A stretch of DNA of 64,000 nt. It comes from Telmatactis stephensoni (Eukaryota; Cnidaria; Anthozoa; Actiniaria; Isophelliidae). The position numbers and the translations under genes are program-made. Under the pieces are notes generated by a model. It was given only the letters and a program-made list of their open reading frames with translations, was not told where the DNA came from and made no database searches. Below, in pieces: positions 14,901-23,412 of this stretch. The DNA lies in the NCBI GenBank assembly GCA_029948255.1, contig JALIZF010001802.1:211001-275000 (forward strand), in the 5' to 3' direction. Position 1 is the stretch's first letter, and every line of letters starts with the position of its first letter.

Positions 14901-15941
14901 TGTCTATCTGTTATTCTGCTAGGTCTGTCCATCTCATTGTCTATCTTTCTAGGACAACAATTTCTCTGGCACAATTAATTGAACATGTATATTCTACTAT
15001 AACTTCTGAATAGCCTTAATTTATATAACAAAGTAAACAAAAATTGAGAACTTAGTGAACAAATAGCCTACATATCTCCATTAATAATCAACTTCATTTG
15101 TAATTCACTAATTAATCGTCATTGCATAACCATGCATGGGCAATAGACCATTTTATAGTTACATCTTGTATCATGTTTGGTAACAGCTCGTGAAAAGGAA
15201 AGAAATGCACTCAATTAATGAATCAGGGAGGTGTAAATGAACAAAGAACAAATCGAAAGTATTTGATTTGTTCATTTACTTCTTCCTATACATTCATTGC
15301 CTTTTCACGGGCTGTTACCGAATTCCAAAGAATAATTATTATGCACAGTCGAGGCTGTGGTTGACCAAGATGTAACTGTAAAATGGTCTATTCATATGAC
15401 ACGTTAATGCGTATTTAACCGATAATTAGCGAAATGTTACGTCAATATCACTATATTTCGATTTGTGGTTCTTTCTCGATGTAAGAATCCCGAAGACATT
15501 GAAATAATAGTCAAGAACAAAGACCCTGGAACGATGCAATAGCCTGGAAAACAAAGACCTCTGAACCGAATTACAATACGATTCTTACATCGAGAAAGAA
15601 CCCGATTTGTCCCTGAGAGTTAAGACACTGTTATTTACGTAAACCATCAAGGTTTTATAATTTCGATTGGTGGAACAATATCAAACTTAGTTGGACTACA
15701 TCCAAACCTCAGTTGTATTGTGCAATCGCGTTATTTGAAGTTAGGCACTTTTCTCACCAGCTTTATCTAAGCTTTCAATGTACTTCTCCAAGCCATTATC
15801 CCTGAGCCAACAGTGAAGAGCCTGCTTCTCTTCCTGCTCTGAAACGTATACTTGTTTCTGGTAATATATCAGCCAAGCTACCACCAATACCAGCACAACA
15901 ACTGTGCGATTGTCATTCGCCATTCTCATGAGTCCATCCAT
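374..15941 (-). CDS. AREL1: AREL1-like HECT E3 ubiquitin ligase, 18 exons, 3' end off window
   Basis: Exons read on the minus strand with GT-AG borders and matching phases: 15758-15941, 14243-14677, 13071-13279, 11791-12037, 11085-11251, 10646-10814, 9146-9378, 8264-8341, 7438-7579, 7241-7359, 6089-6164, 5158-5267, 4502-4681, 3792-3914, 2687-2816, 2355-2413, 1721-1804, 374-549. They total about 973 codons. The start ATG at 15941 has A at -3 and G at +4. Order: an N-terminal hydrophobic anchor (about residues 13-27), two SAM-like domains, hydrophobic stretches near FLLSILGYPFYICFHLLL and VVGYVLFSLFTMF, a filamin-like region (SPFTKVFLPG), then HECT (LDWGGVRREWFDLL, YEFAGRIVGKCLYES, FSRSFLAQLLGQRV, TGSSQLPPGGFADL). 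In the family, HECT ligases accept ubiquitin on a cysteine and pass it to substrates; AREL1 acts on IAP antagonists. The last exon is missing from the window. The introns hold many repeats. Family assignment is strong; the cellular role here is inferred. Confidence 0.9.
568..945. repeat. Palindromic MITE, family A, copy 1
   Basis: The ends are inverted copies of AATGAGCTTTTCTCACCCC, and the two halves pair along most of their length (the AACAGCAACGAAAATATG side mirrors the CATATTTTTGTTCCTGTT side). It lies in the last visible AREL1 intron. A second copy is at 9452-9833. Confidence 0.8.
1403..1452 (-). ncRNA. tRNA-like 5' half (SINE or pseudo-tRNA remnant)
   Basis: On the minus strand the sequence holds ATGGCCGAGTGGTCAGAGCG, a good polymerase III A box of tRNA-Leu/Ser type, followed by a short anticodon-stem-like pairing (TTGGTCTCAACCAG). 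The expected B box does not follow, so this is a truncated tRNA or SINE head, not a working tRNA gene. Confidence 0.45.
2075..2250. repeat. Palindromic foldback element
   Basis: GGAGCTTAAGCACGAG at the left end is mirrored by CTCGTGCTTAAGCTCC at the right end, with internal GACGTC-rich arms also mirrored. A similar end (AGGAGCTTAATTAAGCACG) stands alone near 1970. It sits in an AREL1 intron. Confidence 0.7.
2441..2580. repeat. Foldback element, TTCGCATGA family, copy 1
   Basis: The ends are TTCGCATGACTGTGAAAAC and its approximate inverse (TTTCACTCATGCGAAAT), with CACGGTCACGG-rich arms. Relatives are at 5899-6007, 26275-26452 and 49801-50460. It lies in an AREL1 intron. Confidence 0.65.
2888..2958. 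repeat. (GAT)n/(GAA)n microsatellite
   Basis: GATGATGATG repeats run from about 2903 to 2935 and continue into a GAA-rich stretch. This is simple sequence inside an AREL1 intron; the polyserine reading on the minus strand is a by-product. Confidence 0.7.
3180..3286. repeat. Short palindromic MITE
   Basis: AATCTCGTCCCCAGGGCCG at the left mirrors CGGCTCTGGGGATGAGATT at the right, and pairing continues almost to the centre. It is a compact hairpin of about 107 bp in an AREL1 intron. Confidence 0.75.
3452..3615. repeat. TIR element (AGAGTGTGTCAATAAGAGG)
   Basis: The terminal inverted repeats AGAGTGTGTCAATAAGAGG and CCTCTTATTGACACACTCT bound about 164 bp. A further partial end (GTGTAAGAGGACAGAC) follows at once, suggesting a nested or duplicated insertion. 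Confidence 0.7.
5476..5728. repeat. Foldback element (AGCTAATTGCACAAACATTG ends)
   Basis: The left end TAGCTAATTGCACAAACATT is mirrored by AATGCTTGCGCAAATT at the right, with the neighbouring CTTTCAAAATAATTGA also mirrored. Related single ends, always next to an AGAAGCTGAGACCGAAA-type motif, occur near 16255 and 17330. Confidence 0.6.
5899..6007. repeat. Foldback element, TTCGCATGA family, degenerate copy 2
   Basis: AACTGGAAAAACGGCAC at the left and CATACGAAAACAGTT at the right, with the internal CAGGAATTTCGCATG motif, match the family seen at 2441, 26275 and 49801. It is shortened and diverged. Confidence 0.5.
6188..6320. repeat. (GGGA)n polypurine microsatellite beside a splice acceptor
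   Basis: About 20 GGGA units with GGAA flanks. On the transcribed (minus) AREL1 strand this is a (TCCC)n pyrimidine tract that begins about 25 nt upstream of the acceptor TTCTCTTTTCTAG of exon 6089-6164. Long translations from it are artefacts. Confidence 0.9.
6377..7069 (-). CDS. Nested intronless ORF with PP1-docking motif, 230 aa
   Basis: An uninterrupted ORF lies inside the AREL1 intron between exons 7241-7359 and 6089-6164, on the same strand. The first ATG (7069) has A at -3 and G at +4, and the protein begins MGNCLPFRS. The middle is rich in serine, then acidic. Near the C terminus KKQVRFNDEVEVFIL fits an RVxF motif (K-Q-V-R-F) followed by a hydrophobic pair, as in regulatory subunits that recruit protein phosphatase 1. 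No transmembrane segment, zinc finger or enzyme domain is visible. TGACGTCA (7158-7165) and CACGTG (7172-7177) lie about 90-105 bp upstream. The protein is not recognised. It could be a retrogene, an independent nested gene, or a chance ORF; the PP1 role is inferred from the motif only. Confidence 0.5.
   Translation of the reverse strand: MGNCLPFRSNNVSPTLRAAEFPPANKSCGKFSFSMKSALMPRYSSSVSSPPCLSPSGSFYDVFSLSVEDLLNSTMDSKRDEVLSKEAVLLETELKEVEPTFKEWNEEVEKLQLGDAYGDIGLVNEVDLTSVEVYTKPTEECGQRTQTIQGCVSERGRESFQVDYAKAMEEVKVLELSEIDSGKDETKKQVRFNDEVEVFILPDEEVEVSDDIDEKLIEEIEMEYGVYMMI
7158..7177. promoter_or_regulatory. CRE and E-box pair upstream of the nested ORF
   Basis: A perfect CRE palindrome TGACGTCA is followed six bases later by the E-box CACGTG. 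Both are strand-symmetric and sit about 90-105 bp upstream of the ATG at 7069, a promoter-like distance. Binding is inferred. Confidence 0.4.
7726..8184. repeat. Tandem duplication of a GC-rich repeat, about 229 bp unit
   Basis: Two head-to-tail copies (7726-7954 and 7955-8184) each begin TAATAGCAAACGCG and share GTGAGATGACGAAT, CGTTGCGTGAC and AAAATTCGTCAGCGCGCG. It is locally GC-rich in an AT-rich AREL1 intron. Reading frames across it are by-products. Confidence 0.8.
8965..9085. repeat. Degenerate (CGTT)n microsatellite
   Basis: Irregular CGTT/CGTTCGTT units run through an AREL1 intron, ending about 60 bp below exon 9146-9378. Confidence 0.75.
9452..9833. repeat. Palindromic MITE, family A, copy 2
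   Basis: It has the same ends (AATGAGCTTTTCT and its inverse) and the same internal arms as 568-945. It lies in the AREL1 intron between exons 9146-9378 and 10646-10814. Confidence 0.8.
11343..11535. repeat. Polypurine (GGAA/GGGA) tract
   Basis: About 190 bp of nearly pure purine. On the AREL1 strand it is a pyrimidine tract roughly 90 bp upstream of the acceptor of exon 11085-11251, the second such tract with this orientation in the gene. Confidence 0.85.
12085..12222. repeat. MITE (AATAGACCACTTTCAAAATT), copy 1
   Basis: The terminal inverted repeats TAATAGACCACTTTCAAAA and TTTTGAAAGTGGTCTATTA bound 138 bp. A second, closely similar copy is at 49265-49398. Confidence 0.85.
12735..13013. 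repeat. MITE (TATACCTATTTCA ends), copy 1
   Basis: TATACCTATTTCA at the left is mirrored by TGAAATAGGTGTATA at the right; the inside shares CTCACCCGAAAGGGAGTATG with 18055-18340. It sits 57 bp inside the intron below exon 13071-13279. Confidence 0.85.
13931..14231. repeat. MITE (TAGTCAATTGAA ends), copy 1
   Basis: TAGTCAATTGAAAAACATTG is mirrored by CAATGTTTTTTCAATTGACTA. The inside includes AATAAATAAATCAGAATATAATTA. Copy 2 is at 42712-43001. The right end is only 11 bases inside the intron that begins at 14242. Confidence 0.85.
15142..15392. repeat. MITE (AATAGACCATTTTATAGTTAC ends)
   Basis: AATAGACCATTTTATAGTTA and TAACTGTAAAATGGTCTATT are inverted repeats, with mirrored inner segments around the CGTGAAAAGG and CCTTTTCACG motifs. 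It lies in the first AREL1 intron. Confidence 0.8.
15467..15602. repeat. MITE (GGTTCTTTCTCGATGTAAGAA ends)
   Basis: GGTTCTTTCTCGATGTAAGA is exactly mirrored by TCTTACATCGAGAAAGAACC. It lies between MITE 15142-15392 and AREL1 exon 1. Confidence 0.85.
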
Positions 15942-17565
15942 TTTTAAGCTTTAAAATCCTCGTACTAGGATTAATTCTACATGCCTTTGCTTGCTAAGTG
16001 ATATTAATGAGAGAAGAAGATTGGTTTTCAGGGGAAATTCCCTGAAATAACCATGCAACCAAGAATCCATTTCCTGTTGTATGAGGATTGAGCCTGCGAT
16101 GAGGGGAGCCTTGGACAGAATGCACAGGAAGCCCACCTGTACGGGTCGCTAAGAAAGAGTTACCACATTGCTAAAGATATTCTCTCGCAGTTTCATTTCG
16201 TTAGATCTGATTCAGAAGGATGGCATGGAACTAAAGATTTGCCTGCGCAAAATATGTAGCTATTTGCACAAACACTGACCCTTTCAAAATCATTGAACCT
16301 AGAAGCTGAGACCGAAATGACTCCTGGGTACACTACTAATATATGGATATTCATATGTTTTATCTATGAATTCGCTGCATAATCGTGTTGGAAATACCAA
16401 GAATTTATCGTATAGACTTTTGGTTTTGGTTCACTTCTATGCTTTAATTCCAGCTAGTTCTTTACAATTTTCTGGGTTGCAGTGCTATTGTCGGTAATCA
16501 TTCAGTTCACCTAAGTGGTTTGACCAGTTTTTTACCTATCAATCAACGATGTTGCAGTGCTAGAGAGCACGCTATTGGTTGCTAGGATCAAGCTCGAAGC
16601 TCACTGACTTTGTTGACTGTAACAAACACAGAGAAGGTTTCGTAGAAACTTCTTAGTGTTTTCTGGGTCAAAACACTTAGTTACAACCGTATCCGAATAG
16701 ATAATTTTAAAACTAATCAAGTGGTTGAAATTGTTTTGCTTGACAAGTTACTTGCTGGAAGAACAACTCGCTCAAAAGTTTGGGTGTGTACCCCGGCCTG
16801 TTGTGTAACATCCAATATGCACAAGTAGGAGGAGTCTCCTCTTGCTCGTAAACAAGATAGCAAGAGCTTGAGAGAACTGGTTTAATTTCCAGCAAGGCCA
16901 AGTTGATGTTTATGGGGTTTCTACTAGTCACCGATATTAAAAATCTGTTAGACCAACTTGTAGTCTATTATTTTAGGATTAGCGAAACTTGTTCTCTATT
17001 GTTCCTGGATTAGCAAACAAAAGAGTTTCGTATATTGACTTGTCTAAAAACATCGGTAATGAAATTAATCGCCAATTTGTTTGCCAAGCACGGATTAGTT
17101 TTGGTTGTGTAACTTAAGCTCAAATTAAAAAAATAGAAGAACACAATACTAAAAACTGAACCGTGTCAAATGAATAATATAAATGCGGCAAAATGAATAA
17201 AATAGAAGTAAAATATATTGCCAAAAGTATTGAGTAAAAATGTATAAAATAGTATTGTGTAACAGTTGAAACGTCTACGTCCACGCGCGTCTTTAAAAAT
17301 CATCAAATAAACAAATTTCCCAGGGTTACTTTCGGTCTCAGCTTCTATGCTTTGAAAGGGTCAATGTTTGTGTAATTAGCTATATTACCAAATTAATTGT
17401 AGCTATTACATAAATTGCGCATGACGCGTCTAATGACAACAACTGAGGCAACACAGGCTCAGACGGAAAATTTCGTGTCTGAAAGGCGAGAAGAGTTTGC
17501 CTCTAGTAGTAACGAGTCTGGACGACTTAATCGAGATAATTAACGACAAATGGCTGGAAATAACT

Positions 17566-17801
17566 GAGGCCCGGTCCAGACGGCGTATTTTTCATGTACT
17601 TAATTGCAGCCGTACATAATGTAAAACTGGATTACGGGAATATCTATTTGATTCGGCACTACAAAAGTACGCCGTATGAATCAGTTGCCGTTCCTTTGCC
17701 GTGTAACACGACAGGCCCTGTCGTATTTTTGCCGTACTTAATTCTGGTTATGTACGGCAGCAATTAAGTACATGAGAAATACGCCGTCTGGACCGGGCCT
17801 C
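17566..17801. repeat. Palindromic MITE (GAGGCCCGGTCCAGACGGCG ends)
   Basis: GAGGCCCGGTCCAGACGGCG is mirrored exactly by CGCCGTCTGGACCGGGCCTC, with mirrored inner TACTTAATTGC / GCAATTAAGTA. Confidence 0.9.
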
Positions 17802-18054
17802 AAAAATGGACTGAAAATTAACTTATTATCGACAACCAAGACTACAGATTTTCAGACTTTTATTTATCCACACTTGAAAATGATCATCGTACATATGTTA
17901 CTATCAAAAGACTAAATAAATTGAATTATAAATTACCAACTGATTAAGGTTGTGTGTGAATGGCCTTACGCCTTTAATTACATAGACAAAGTGCTATGTG
18001 GGGTATTTTAAAGGGAATGTAATTAAGTATAAAGACTAATACCTCATTCACATG

Positions 18055-18340
18055 TATACACCTATTTCAAGAAACGTTGTCGGTATTAAGCCTACGCGAC
18101 TCACCCGAAAGGGAGTATGGGAAGACATTACTAAGGTTATAAAAGCCACAAAATCCCACGCAATTCCTCAAATTGAGCTTGTTCTGACCTTATACATTAA
18201 AGAATTCCACTTGATGATGCTGAAGTCAATACCAAAGCGGAAAAGAAGGGGAAGTTCTGCTACTACCCATACTGCTTTTCGGTCTAGTCGCGTAGGCTTG
18301 AGAGCTCTTATACGACAACCTTTTTTGAAATAGGTGTATA
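18055..18340. repeat. MITE (TATACACCTATTTCA ends), copy 2
   Basis: The same family as 12735-13013, with ends TATACACCTATTTCA and TGAAATAGGTGTATA (right end extended by TTTT). Apparent ORFs inside it are by-products. Confidence 0.85.
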
Positions 18341-18537
18341 GTCTATATACCAAATAAAGTAAACAATAGATTATTTACCCTTACAAACCATCAGTTTCGT
18401 ATATCAACAACTTTGCTAAGATTTTCTAATTAAATAGATTCCAGTTGTTCATTGGAGAGTACATGGCATGGTGTGCGAACAATGTAAACAATGAGTTTGA
18501 AACATGTTTGAGGGACATCAGTTAGTCAGTTAGTTGT

Positions 18538-18765
18538 AAAGGCCGATTTGCACGGTGCAACTTTTGCCTACAACTGTTGCATGCAACTTGCTTACGACAT
18601 ATTTTAGTGGCTATTTACACGCGCGAAACTTTGCATACAATAGTTGCAGACGAGTTGTAGGCTTGATTTACACGACGCAATTCGTGTTGTGGTGTATGTA
18701 TGTCGTAAGCAAGTTGCATGCAATAGTTGTAGGAAAAAGTTGCACCGTGTACATTGGCGCCTTTA
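18538..18765. repeat. Palindromic MITE (GCACGGTGCAAC arms)
   Basis: AAAGGCCGATTTGCACGGTG is mirrored by CACCGTGTACATTGGCGCCTTT, with long inner arms around TTGCATGCAACTTGCTTACGA. It is a non-coding foldback element. Confidence 0.85.
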
Positions 18766-19345
18766 AGACTCCAGTACGTATATCCAACAATTCTTGAGTT
18801 GCATGTGACGTCACGGCAGCCATCTTGAATGAACTTCAACAAAAGATTTCTCATGATCATTTATAGCATCTCTTGTTTGTTCATCAAACATGGCTACCGG
18901 TTCTTAGTCTTTTGATTCCCAAAGGATTGGATGAAACCCAGCAATACAACACAAAGTACCATGTATGATGACGTCATATGGGTGATTTCAATATTTTATT
19001 CGGCATTTCACTTTTTTGTGAGCAAAACATTGGATCAACTGATAATGCATGGTGAGTCATTCCGCGGTTGACATTATAAGTTGAGAGACGTTAATAGCGT
19101 ACGCGAGGCTCTCTAAAAGCTTCTTCTATCTGAGCCCGGCTCAGGGCTCCACTGGGAGAAAATAGTACGTATGCCACATAGCCTGAATCTGACAAATAAT
19201 CTAACCAAATCAGGTTAATTCTTCGATTCTGGTTAAACTGGTCGAAGTATACACCAAACCAGCACTGATACCTTCTCAATCAAATGTAACACTACATAAG
19301 TCATTTATAATATAATTAACAAGCTGTAGAAAAGGTTTTGGCTAC

Positions 19346-20299
19346 TCAAAGTCCTACAAACTTAGCACTGACATCCCAAAGCTTCTTGGCAGCTTGATCA
19401 TCCTTTGCGTAAGATGATGGTTCAACCTCAGCACAGTCAGCATAGTACCTGCCAGTTACTCCCTCTAGTTCCTCAGACACAGCACAGTATAACGAGGTCT
19501 GTGCACCTTGTACTGGCGTTTTGAGAAACAAAGATGCACCTGCTCTTAGGAGAGACCAAACAAACCTGTGAATTGGAAGGTGTCTTGAAAGCTCGGTGTT
19601 TACAACCCCAGGATGAACTGCAAATGTCGTAACTCCTGTTCCCTCCAGTCTCTTTGCCAGCTCTCTGGTGAAGAGTATATTCGCTAACTTGCTTTGAAAA
19701 TAAGCTGTGAAACGATTATAATTCTGCTCATTGTTGATATCTTCAAACTTAAATTCTTTGGTACGTATGTGTCCCTTAGATGACAAGTTGACGATACGAC
19801 TTGGAGCAGATCCTTTGATCAGATCAAGAAGCAAGTTTGTCAGAAGGAAATGACTCAAGTGATTCACACCAAACTGCATTTCAAAACCATCTTCAGTCTT
19901 CGAGAATGGGCACCACATCACACCAGCATTGTTGATCAAAATGTGCAGCTTTGGCTCGTTCTTCTTGATTCTTTCAGCAAATTCACGAATGGACTTGAAA
20001 GAGGCCAAGTCCAGCTGCTCAACGTAAACATGTTGACTGTTGGATCGTTCTTGAATCTCTTTTAACGCAGCGGTTCCTTTTTCGACGTTTCTGCAGCCGA
20101 TGATAACACGAACTCCTCGTTTGGCCAAATCCACAGCCGTTTCCTTGCCAATTCCTGCATTTGCTCCAGTAATGATAACAGTTTTACCGTCAAGTCTTCT
20201 TGAACTCGTAAAAACACCACCAGCAAAGTACGGTCTTACAAAGTAAACTGATACTGCAACTGAAACGACGACAGCAACCACACCAAGCCCGGGCGCCAT
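19346..20299 (-). CDS. RDH11-14-like SDR, array copy 1
   Basis: A single-exon NAD(P)-dependent short-chain dehydrogenase of 317 aa. ATG at 20299 (MAPGLGVV) is preferred over the ATG 24 bp upstream because copy 4 starts there. Residues about 8-28 form a hydrophobic anchor. Then come the nucleotide-binding TGANAGIG, the structural NNAG, the LSS serine and the catalytic pair in YFQSK; HPGVVNTELSRH and a C-terminal KFVGL follow. The RDH11-14 group reduces retinal or other aldehydes and ketones at ER or mitochondrial membranes; the substrate here is unknown. The upstream block with CACGTG at 20410 is shared with copies 4 and 8. It is the left-most member of the minus-strand array. Confidence 0.9.
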   Translation of the reverse strand: MAPGLGVVAVVVSVAVSVYFVRPYFAGGVFTSSRRLDGKTVIITGANAGIGKETAVDLAKRGVRVIIGCRNVEKGTAALKEIQERSNSQHVYVEQLDLASFKSIREFAERIKKNEPKLHILINNAGVMWCPFSKTEDGFEMQFGVNHLSHFLLTNLLLDLIKGSAPSRIVNLSSKGHIRTKEFKFEDINNEQNYNRFTAYFQSKLANILFTRELAKRLEGTGVTTFAVHPGVVNTELSRHLPIHRFVWSLLRAGASLFLKTPVQGAQTSLYCAVSEELEGVTGRYYADCAEVEPSSYAKDDQAAKKLWDVSAKFVGL

Positions 20300-20379
20300 G
20301 TTTAGAACACTTTGCAAAGTCACGCTTGTTTTAATTAAAAATGATTGTTAACTGCAGGTACTTCCACATCATATGGCAA

Positions 20380-20450
20380 CGTGACCAAACAGTGGGTCTC
20401 CTTACACAGCACGTGAAAGCCGTTCACTGCTTTCACATAAAACCTTTGGT
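20380..20450 (-). promoter_or_regulatory. Conserved upstream block, promoter class A (copy 1)
   Basis: ACAGTGGGTCTCCTTACACA followed by GCACGTGAAA (E-box at 20410-20415, 111 bp above the ATG) recurs upstream of copy 4 (33556-33590) and copy 8 (48975-49050), where most neighbouring sequence has diverged. It is read as a shared promoter; activity is inferred. Confidence 0.45.
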
Positions 20451-20848
20451 TTTGCTATTGTAGAATTTTTAAACAAAATGGTTTCGACGATAAAGCAGCT
20501 CCCAAATGCAAATTAAAATCTTATGAAAATTTCTCCAAGTCTTCATATCCTTTTCATTTGATTTTGAAGCGACTACCTAGCTAGCAACACGGTACTATAC
20601 CGCCATTTTGAAAGTAAAGAATAATGTAGCGCACTCGAATCAAGTAATAAATTTGTTGCAGAGCACACACCAGTCTGTGAAAATCTTCCTTGGTTACACC
20701 GCTGGAATACCAGTTTAAAAGTGAAACACTAAAATCATAGCTACATAGATATATACATAAGTGTTAGCCCTAAAGGCGGGCGCAGCATGACGTCGTAGTT
20801 CATGCATAATCAAAATTCTTTTCTGGTATTGCTAAGATTGATGCCTCT

Positions 20849-21208
20849 CCGGGAAGGGGGGGGGGGGACTCCATTGTAAAAGAATCGGGTATGCTCGTCG
20901 GAAATTTTAAAAAAATACCCCTAAAAGATACCGGAAGTCTTTTAAGAAGGGCGTGGCTGGACGATTTTTAACCCCTAAGAGATACCAACAATAACAAGTT
21001 AATGAGCATTATTATGATGAACATAAATAATAAGAACAAGATAATAAGCGATGGGCTCTTTTGATACCCTAAAAAATATCAGGAAATGCTAAAACTGTAA
21101 ACTTCAATTTTAACACCCTAAAAGATACCAAAACGCTGATTTTTACCCCTACAAGACACGACGAGCATACCCGATCCTTTTGCAATGGATCCCCCCCCCC
21201 CCGGGGGT
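20849..21208. repeat. G/C-run-ended MITE, family G, copy 1
   Basis: It begins CCGGGAAGGGGGGGGGGGG, then ACTCCATTGTAAAAGAATCGG and ATGCTCGTCG; it ends CGACGAGCATACCCGATCC followed by a C run. The inside has repeated CCCCTAAAAGATACC motifs. Other copies are at 31976, 47289 and 52034. Confidence 0.85.
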
Positions 21209-21654
21209 CCTTCTCATTCTAGTGTTTGTTTGTCTATAGCTTGAAATTCGAGATTATGCAAATGATGCAAAACGTAGACAATGCGCCCTTATATAGTGCC
21301 GCGTTTAGTGAATCTTCCTCTGCATTACTGAACTGCCTCATAAGTATTTCCTTAGGTGACATGAGGAGAATATACAGACTTTAAAATAGCATAAAAATGT
21401 TTCGTCTTTTACCACTGATTGTATTTCTCGTAGGTCGGGATAGGATCTGTCTGGCGGAATGTAGCAAGTCTGGGCTAGCTAAACCCTCCACTATTTGTTT
21501 CAGTGATGACTAGCGGCAAGTGCATCAGTAAAACAAAATCATAATAAATCGAATGATATTATAGCATAAATGTTTAAACTTCAATAATTCAGTACAACAA
21601 ATTAAATTGGAAACTTACCTGAGCTTTCAATCCTAATTAGGATCTTGATCACAA

Positions 21655-21890
21655 TGACTGGAGTCACGCTATCTTGGGGGGTTTGTTCCTAAAGACACGT
21701 GACTGCAGTAGGTGGTCCAAGATGTGAGGTACGTTGATTCTGCCCCCGTCGCGGTTGAGATCGGGTTTCTCCAATCTGATGTGGATAGCATCTGTGATTC
21801 CACGTTTATATATACCAGTCTTGATCTCTTTAATTCGATGACATCTACAGTAGAGACTATACAGTATCCATTCCTGGCTTGTGTTCAAGA
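21655..21890 (-). pseudogene. Retroelement ORF 3' remnant, possibly Penelope-like
   Basis: The minus strand encodes TGIYKRGITDAIHIRLEKPD and then LNRDGGRINVPHILDHLL. The pattern ERGVKEAIHIR...P.LNRDGGR...P..D is familiar from the C-terminal ends of Penelope-like and related retroelement proteins with GIY-YIG-type tails. There is no upstream reverse transcriptase, so this is a truncated relic. Assignment is from remembered family pattern and is moderate. Confidence 0.45.
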
Positions 21891-22340
21891 AGGTCTTTAT
21901 TGATGTGTTTTAAAACTTCAGATTACTATTTATGTAATAATATAATATATAATATTTTGCCCAGCGATTTGTCTGGTCAGTTTTGTAACACATCAAATAG
22001 AAACGTTCAGGACTTGGCTCCTTATTTGCTGAGTAACAAGAAAATTCATTGAGGGATATGCATTGAAAATTATGGACCTTTTTTGGAAAAATGAAGCTTT
22101 TAAAATGCGGTCATATCTCCAAAAACTTTACACCGATGAAAGCAAAAATAACATACCCTTAGAATTCCCTTAAAACCAAAAGAATCAAGAAAATTTTAGC
22201 TGACGAAAAGCGTGCATCAATAATATCTCCAATGCTCTAATAAATATATAGCAACGGGCCACCTTAACCTGTGAAAAAACTTGCGGAAACCAACAATAGT
22301 AGTAAATTAACACTAAACCCGGCCCATTGTTGCTTTTCTT

Positions 22341-22483
22341 AGAGTGATTACACTTAACCCGTGAAATAGTTAGTAGACTACTAGTTACTAGTAAACCTTA
22401 TTTCCATTGTTCTCTTTTGTCTCTATTGAACTATTAAACACTAAAATTCATTTAGTGTTTCACGGGTTAAGTGTAACGACTCT
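22341..22483. repeat. MITE (AGAGTGATTACACTTAACCCG ends), copy 1
   Basis: AGAGTGATTACACTTAACCC is mirrored by GGGTTAAGTGTAACGACTCT. A related copy with TTAATCCGTGAA arms is at 57291-57435. Confidence 0.8.
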
Positions 22484-22763
22484 ATTTGTCAACTAGTACG
22501 CCCTAATTAGTGTGTTCCAGCAACTCATCTCAAAAGAGCAATATACACGAACAATATATTTATTTATCTTATCTCTTCGCTTTCGAGTGCATCTATGTGA
22601 TGCATGATACATCAATAGTGCAAAGCATTTTTTTTCGCTTGTGGGTGTGGTATGATTTATCATTCTATTTTATGGTGCCTATAAGTTTTATACTAAGTGG
22701 TGCACATAAACTACCGGATACTGTGTGGTCGAACTGTTGGGAACATTTATGTGCAATATGCAA

Positions 22764-23412
22764 TTAAGGTAATGCGCTCGCGCATTCGTGCGCATAATGT
22801 TTGCGCATGTTTTGCAAGCGCGCGCTGATATCGAATTTGATCGGGCTTCCTGTGTTCTAAAATATTTGAATATGGCGGACGTCACGTAGCAGTATTCAAA
22901 GCTTTATAACTGAAAATCTAGCACCGCGACCTATCCTAATTTTCTACTTTTTCGTCGTATTTTTATCAAAACTAAAACATATCGAAAAAGGAAAAAAAAT
23001 TCGTCGATAGGTTTTTGAGAAAATCGCGAAAAATCGTCAAAATAAACGTCCAATTCGCGCGTAAGTACAATTGATTTTCATCTTTCAAATGCGAATTCGA
23101 ATACTTAGCTTTACCTACAAATAAGTGAAAACATATTACTTTTCGTGATACATTATTCACTTGAGCATGTCTGAAAGCCTTTAGTTTGCATATTTACAAA
23201 CACTTACAGGTGCTAGAGGTCAAACTCTGAAATCTGTTGTTTTTGTTCAAAATATGGCGAGATTTCGCTCTTTTCGAGCTATCATAGCACCAAAACTAGC
23301 ACCGTGACCCCCATTTTCTTTATTGATTTGATGTTCCCAACTCAAAAACAATCTACATAATGATTTATAGAAAAATTCGTCGATAAAAACTCGCGCGAGC
23401 CCATTACCTTAA
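22764..23412. repeat. TIR element of about 650 bp (TTAAGGTAATGCGCTCGCGC)
   Basis: TTAAGGTAATGCGCTCGCGC at the left is mirrored by GCGCGAGCCCATTACCTTAA at the right. The inside is AT-rich with two CTAGCACCG(C/T)GACC motifs and no sizable ORF. It looks like a non-autonomous DNA transposon. Confidence 0.75.

Larger units (their letters stand above)
15942..19345. other. AREL1 upstream region and intergenic DNA, repeats only
   Basis: No supported gene is visible. It should contain the AREL1 promoter, but no clear TATA box or initiator can be picked out. It holds single MITE ends near 16255 and 17330 and the foldback elements at 17566, 18055 and 18538. The rest is AT-rich without recognisable features. 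Confidence 0.6.

Noticed and set aside
18052..18353. Frames on both strands with TRLTRKGVW-like peptides
   Set aside because: They read through the two inverted ends of the MITE at 18055-18340.
19850..20065. Plus-strand frames opposite the SDR genes (also near 25482, 28664, 39137, 54747, 58562)
   Set aside because: They recur opposite each SDR copy because the sense sequence is conserved; the sense strand carries the full catalytic motif set.
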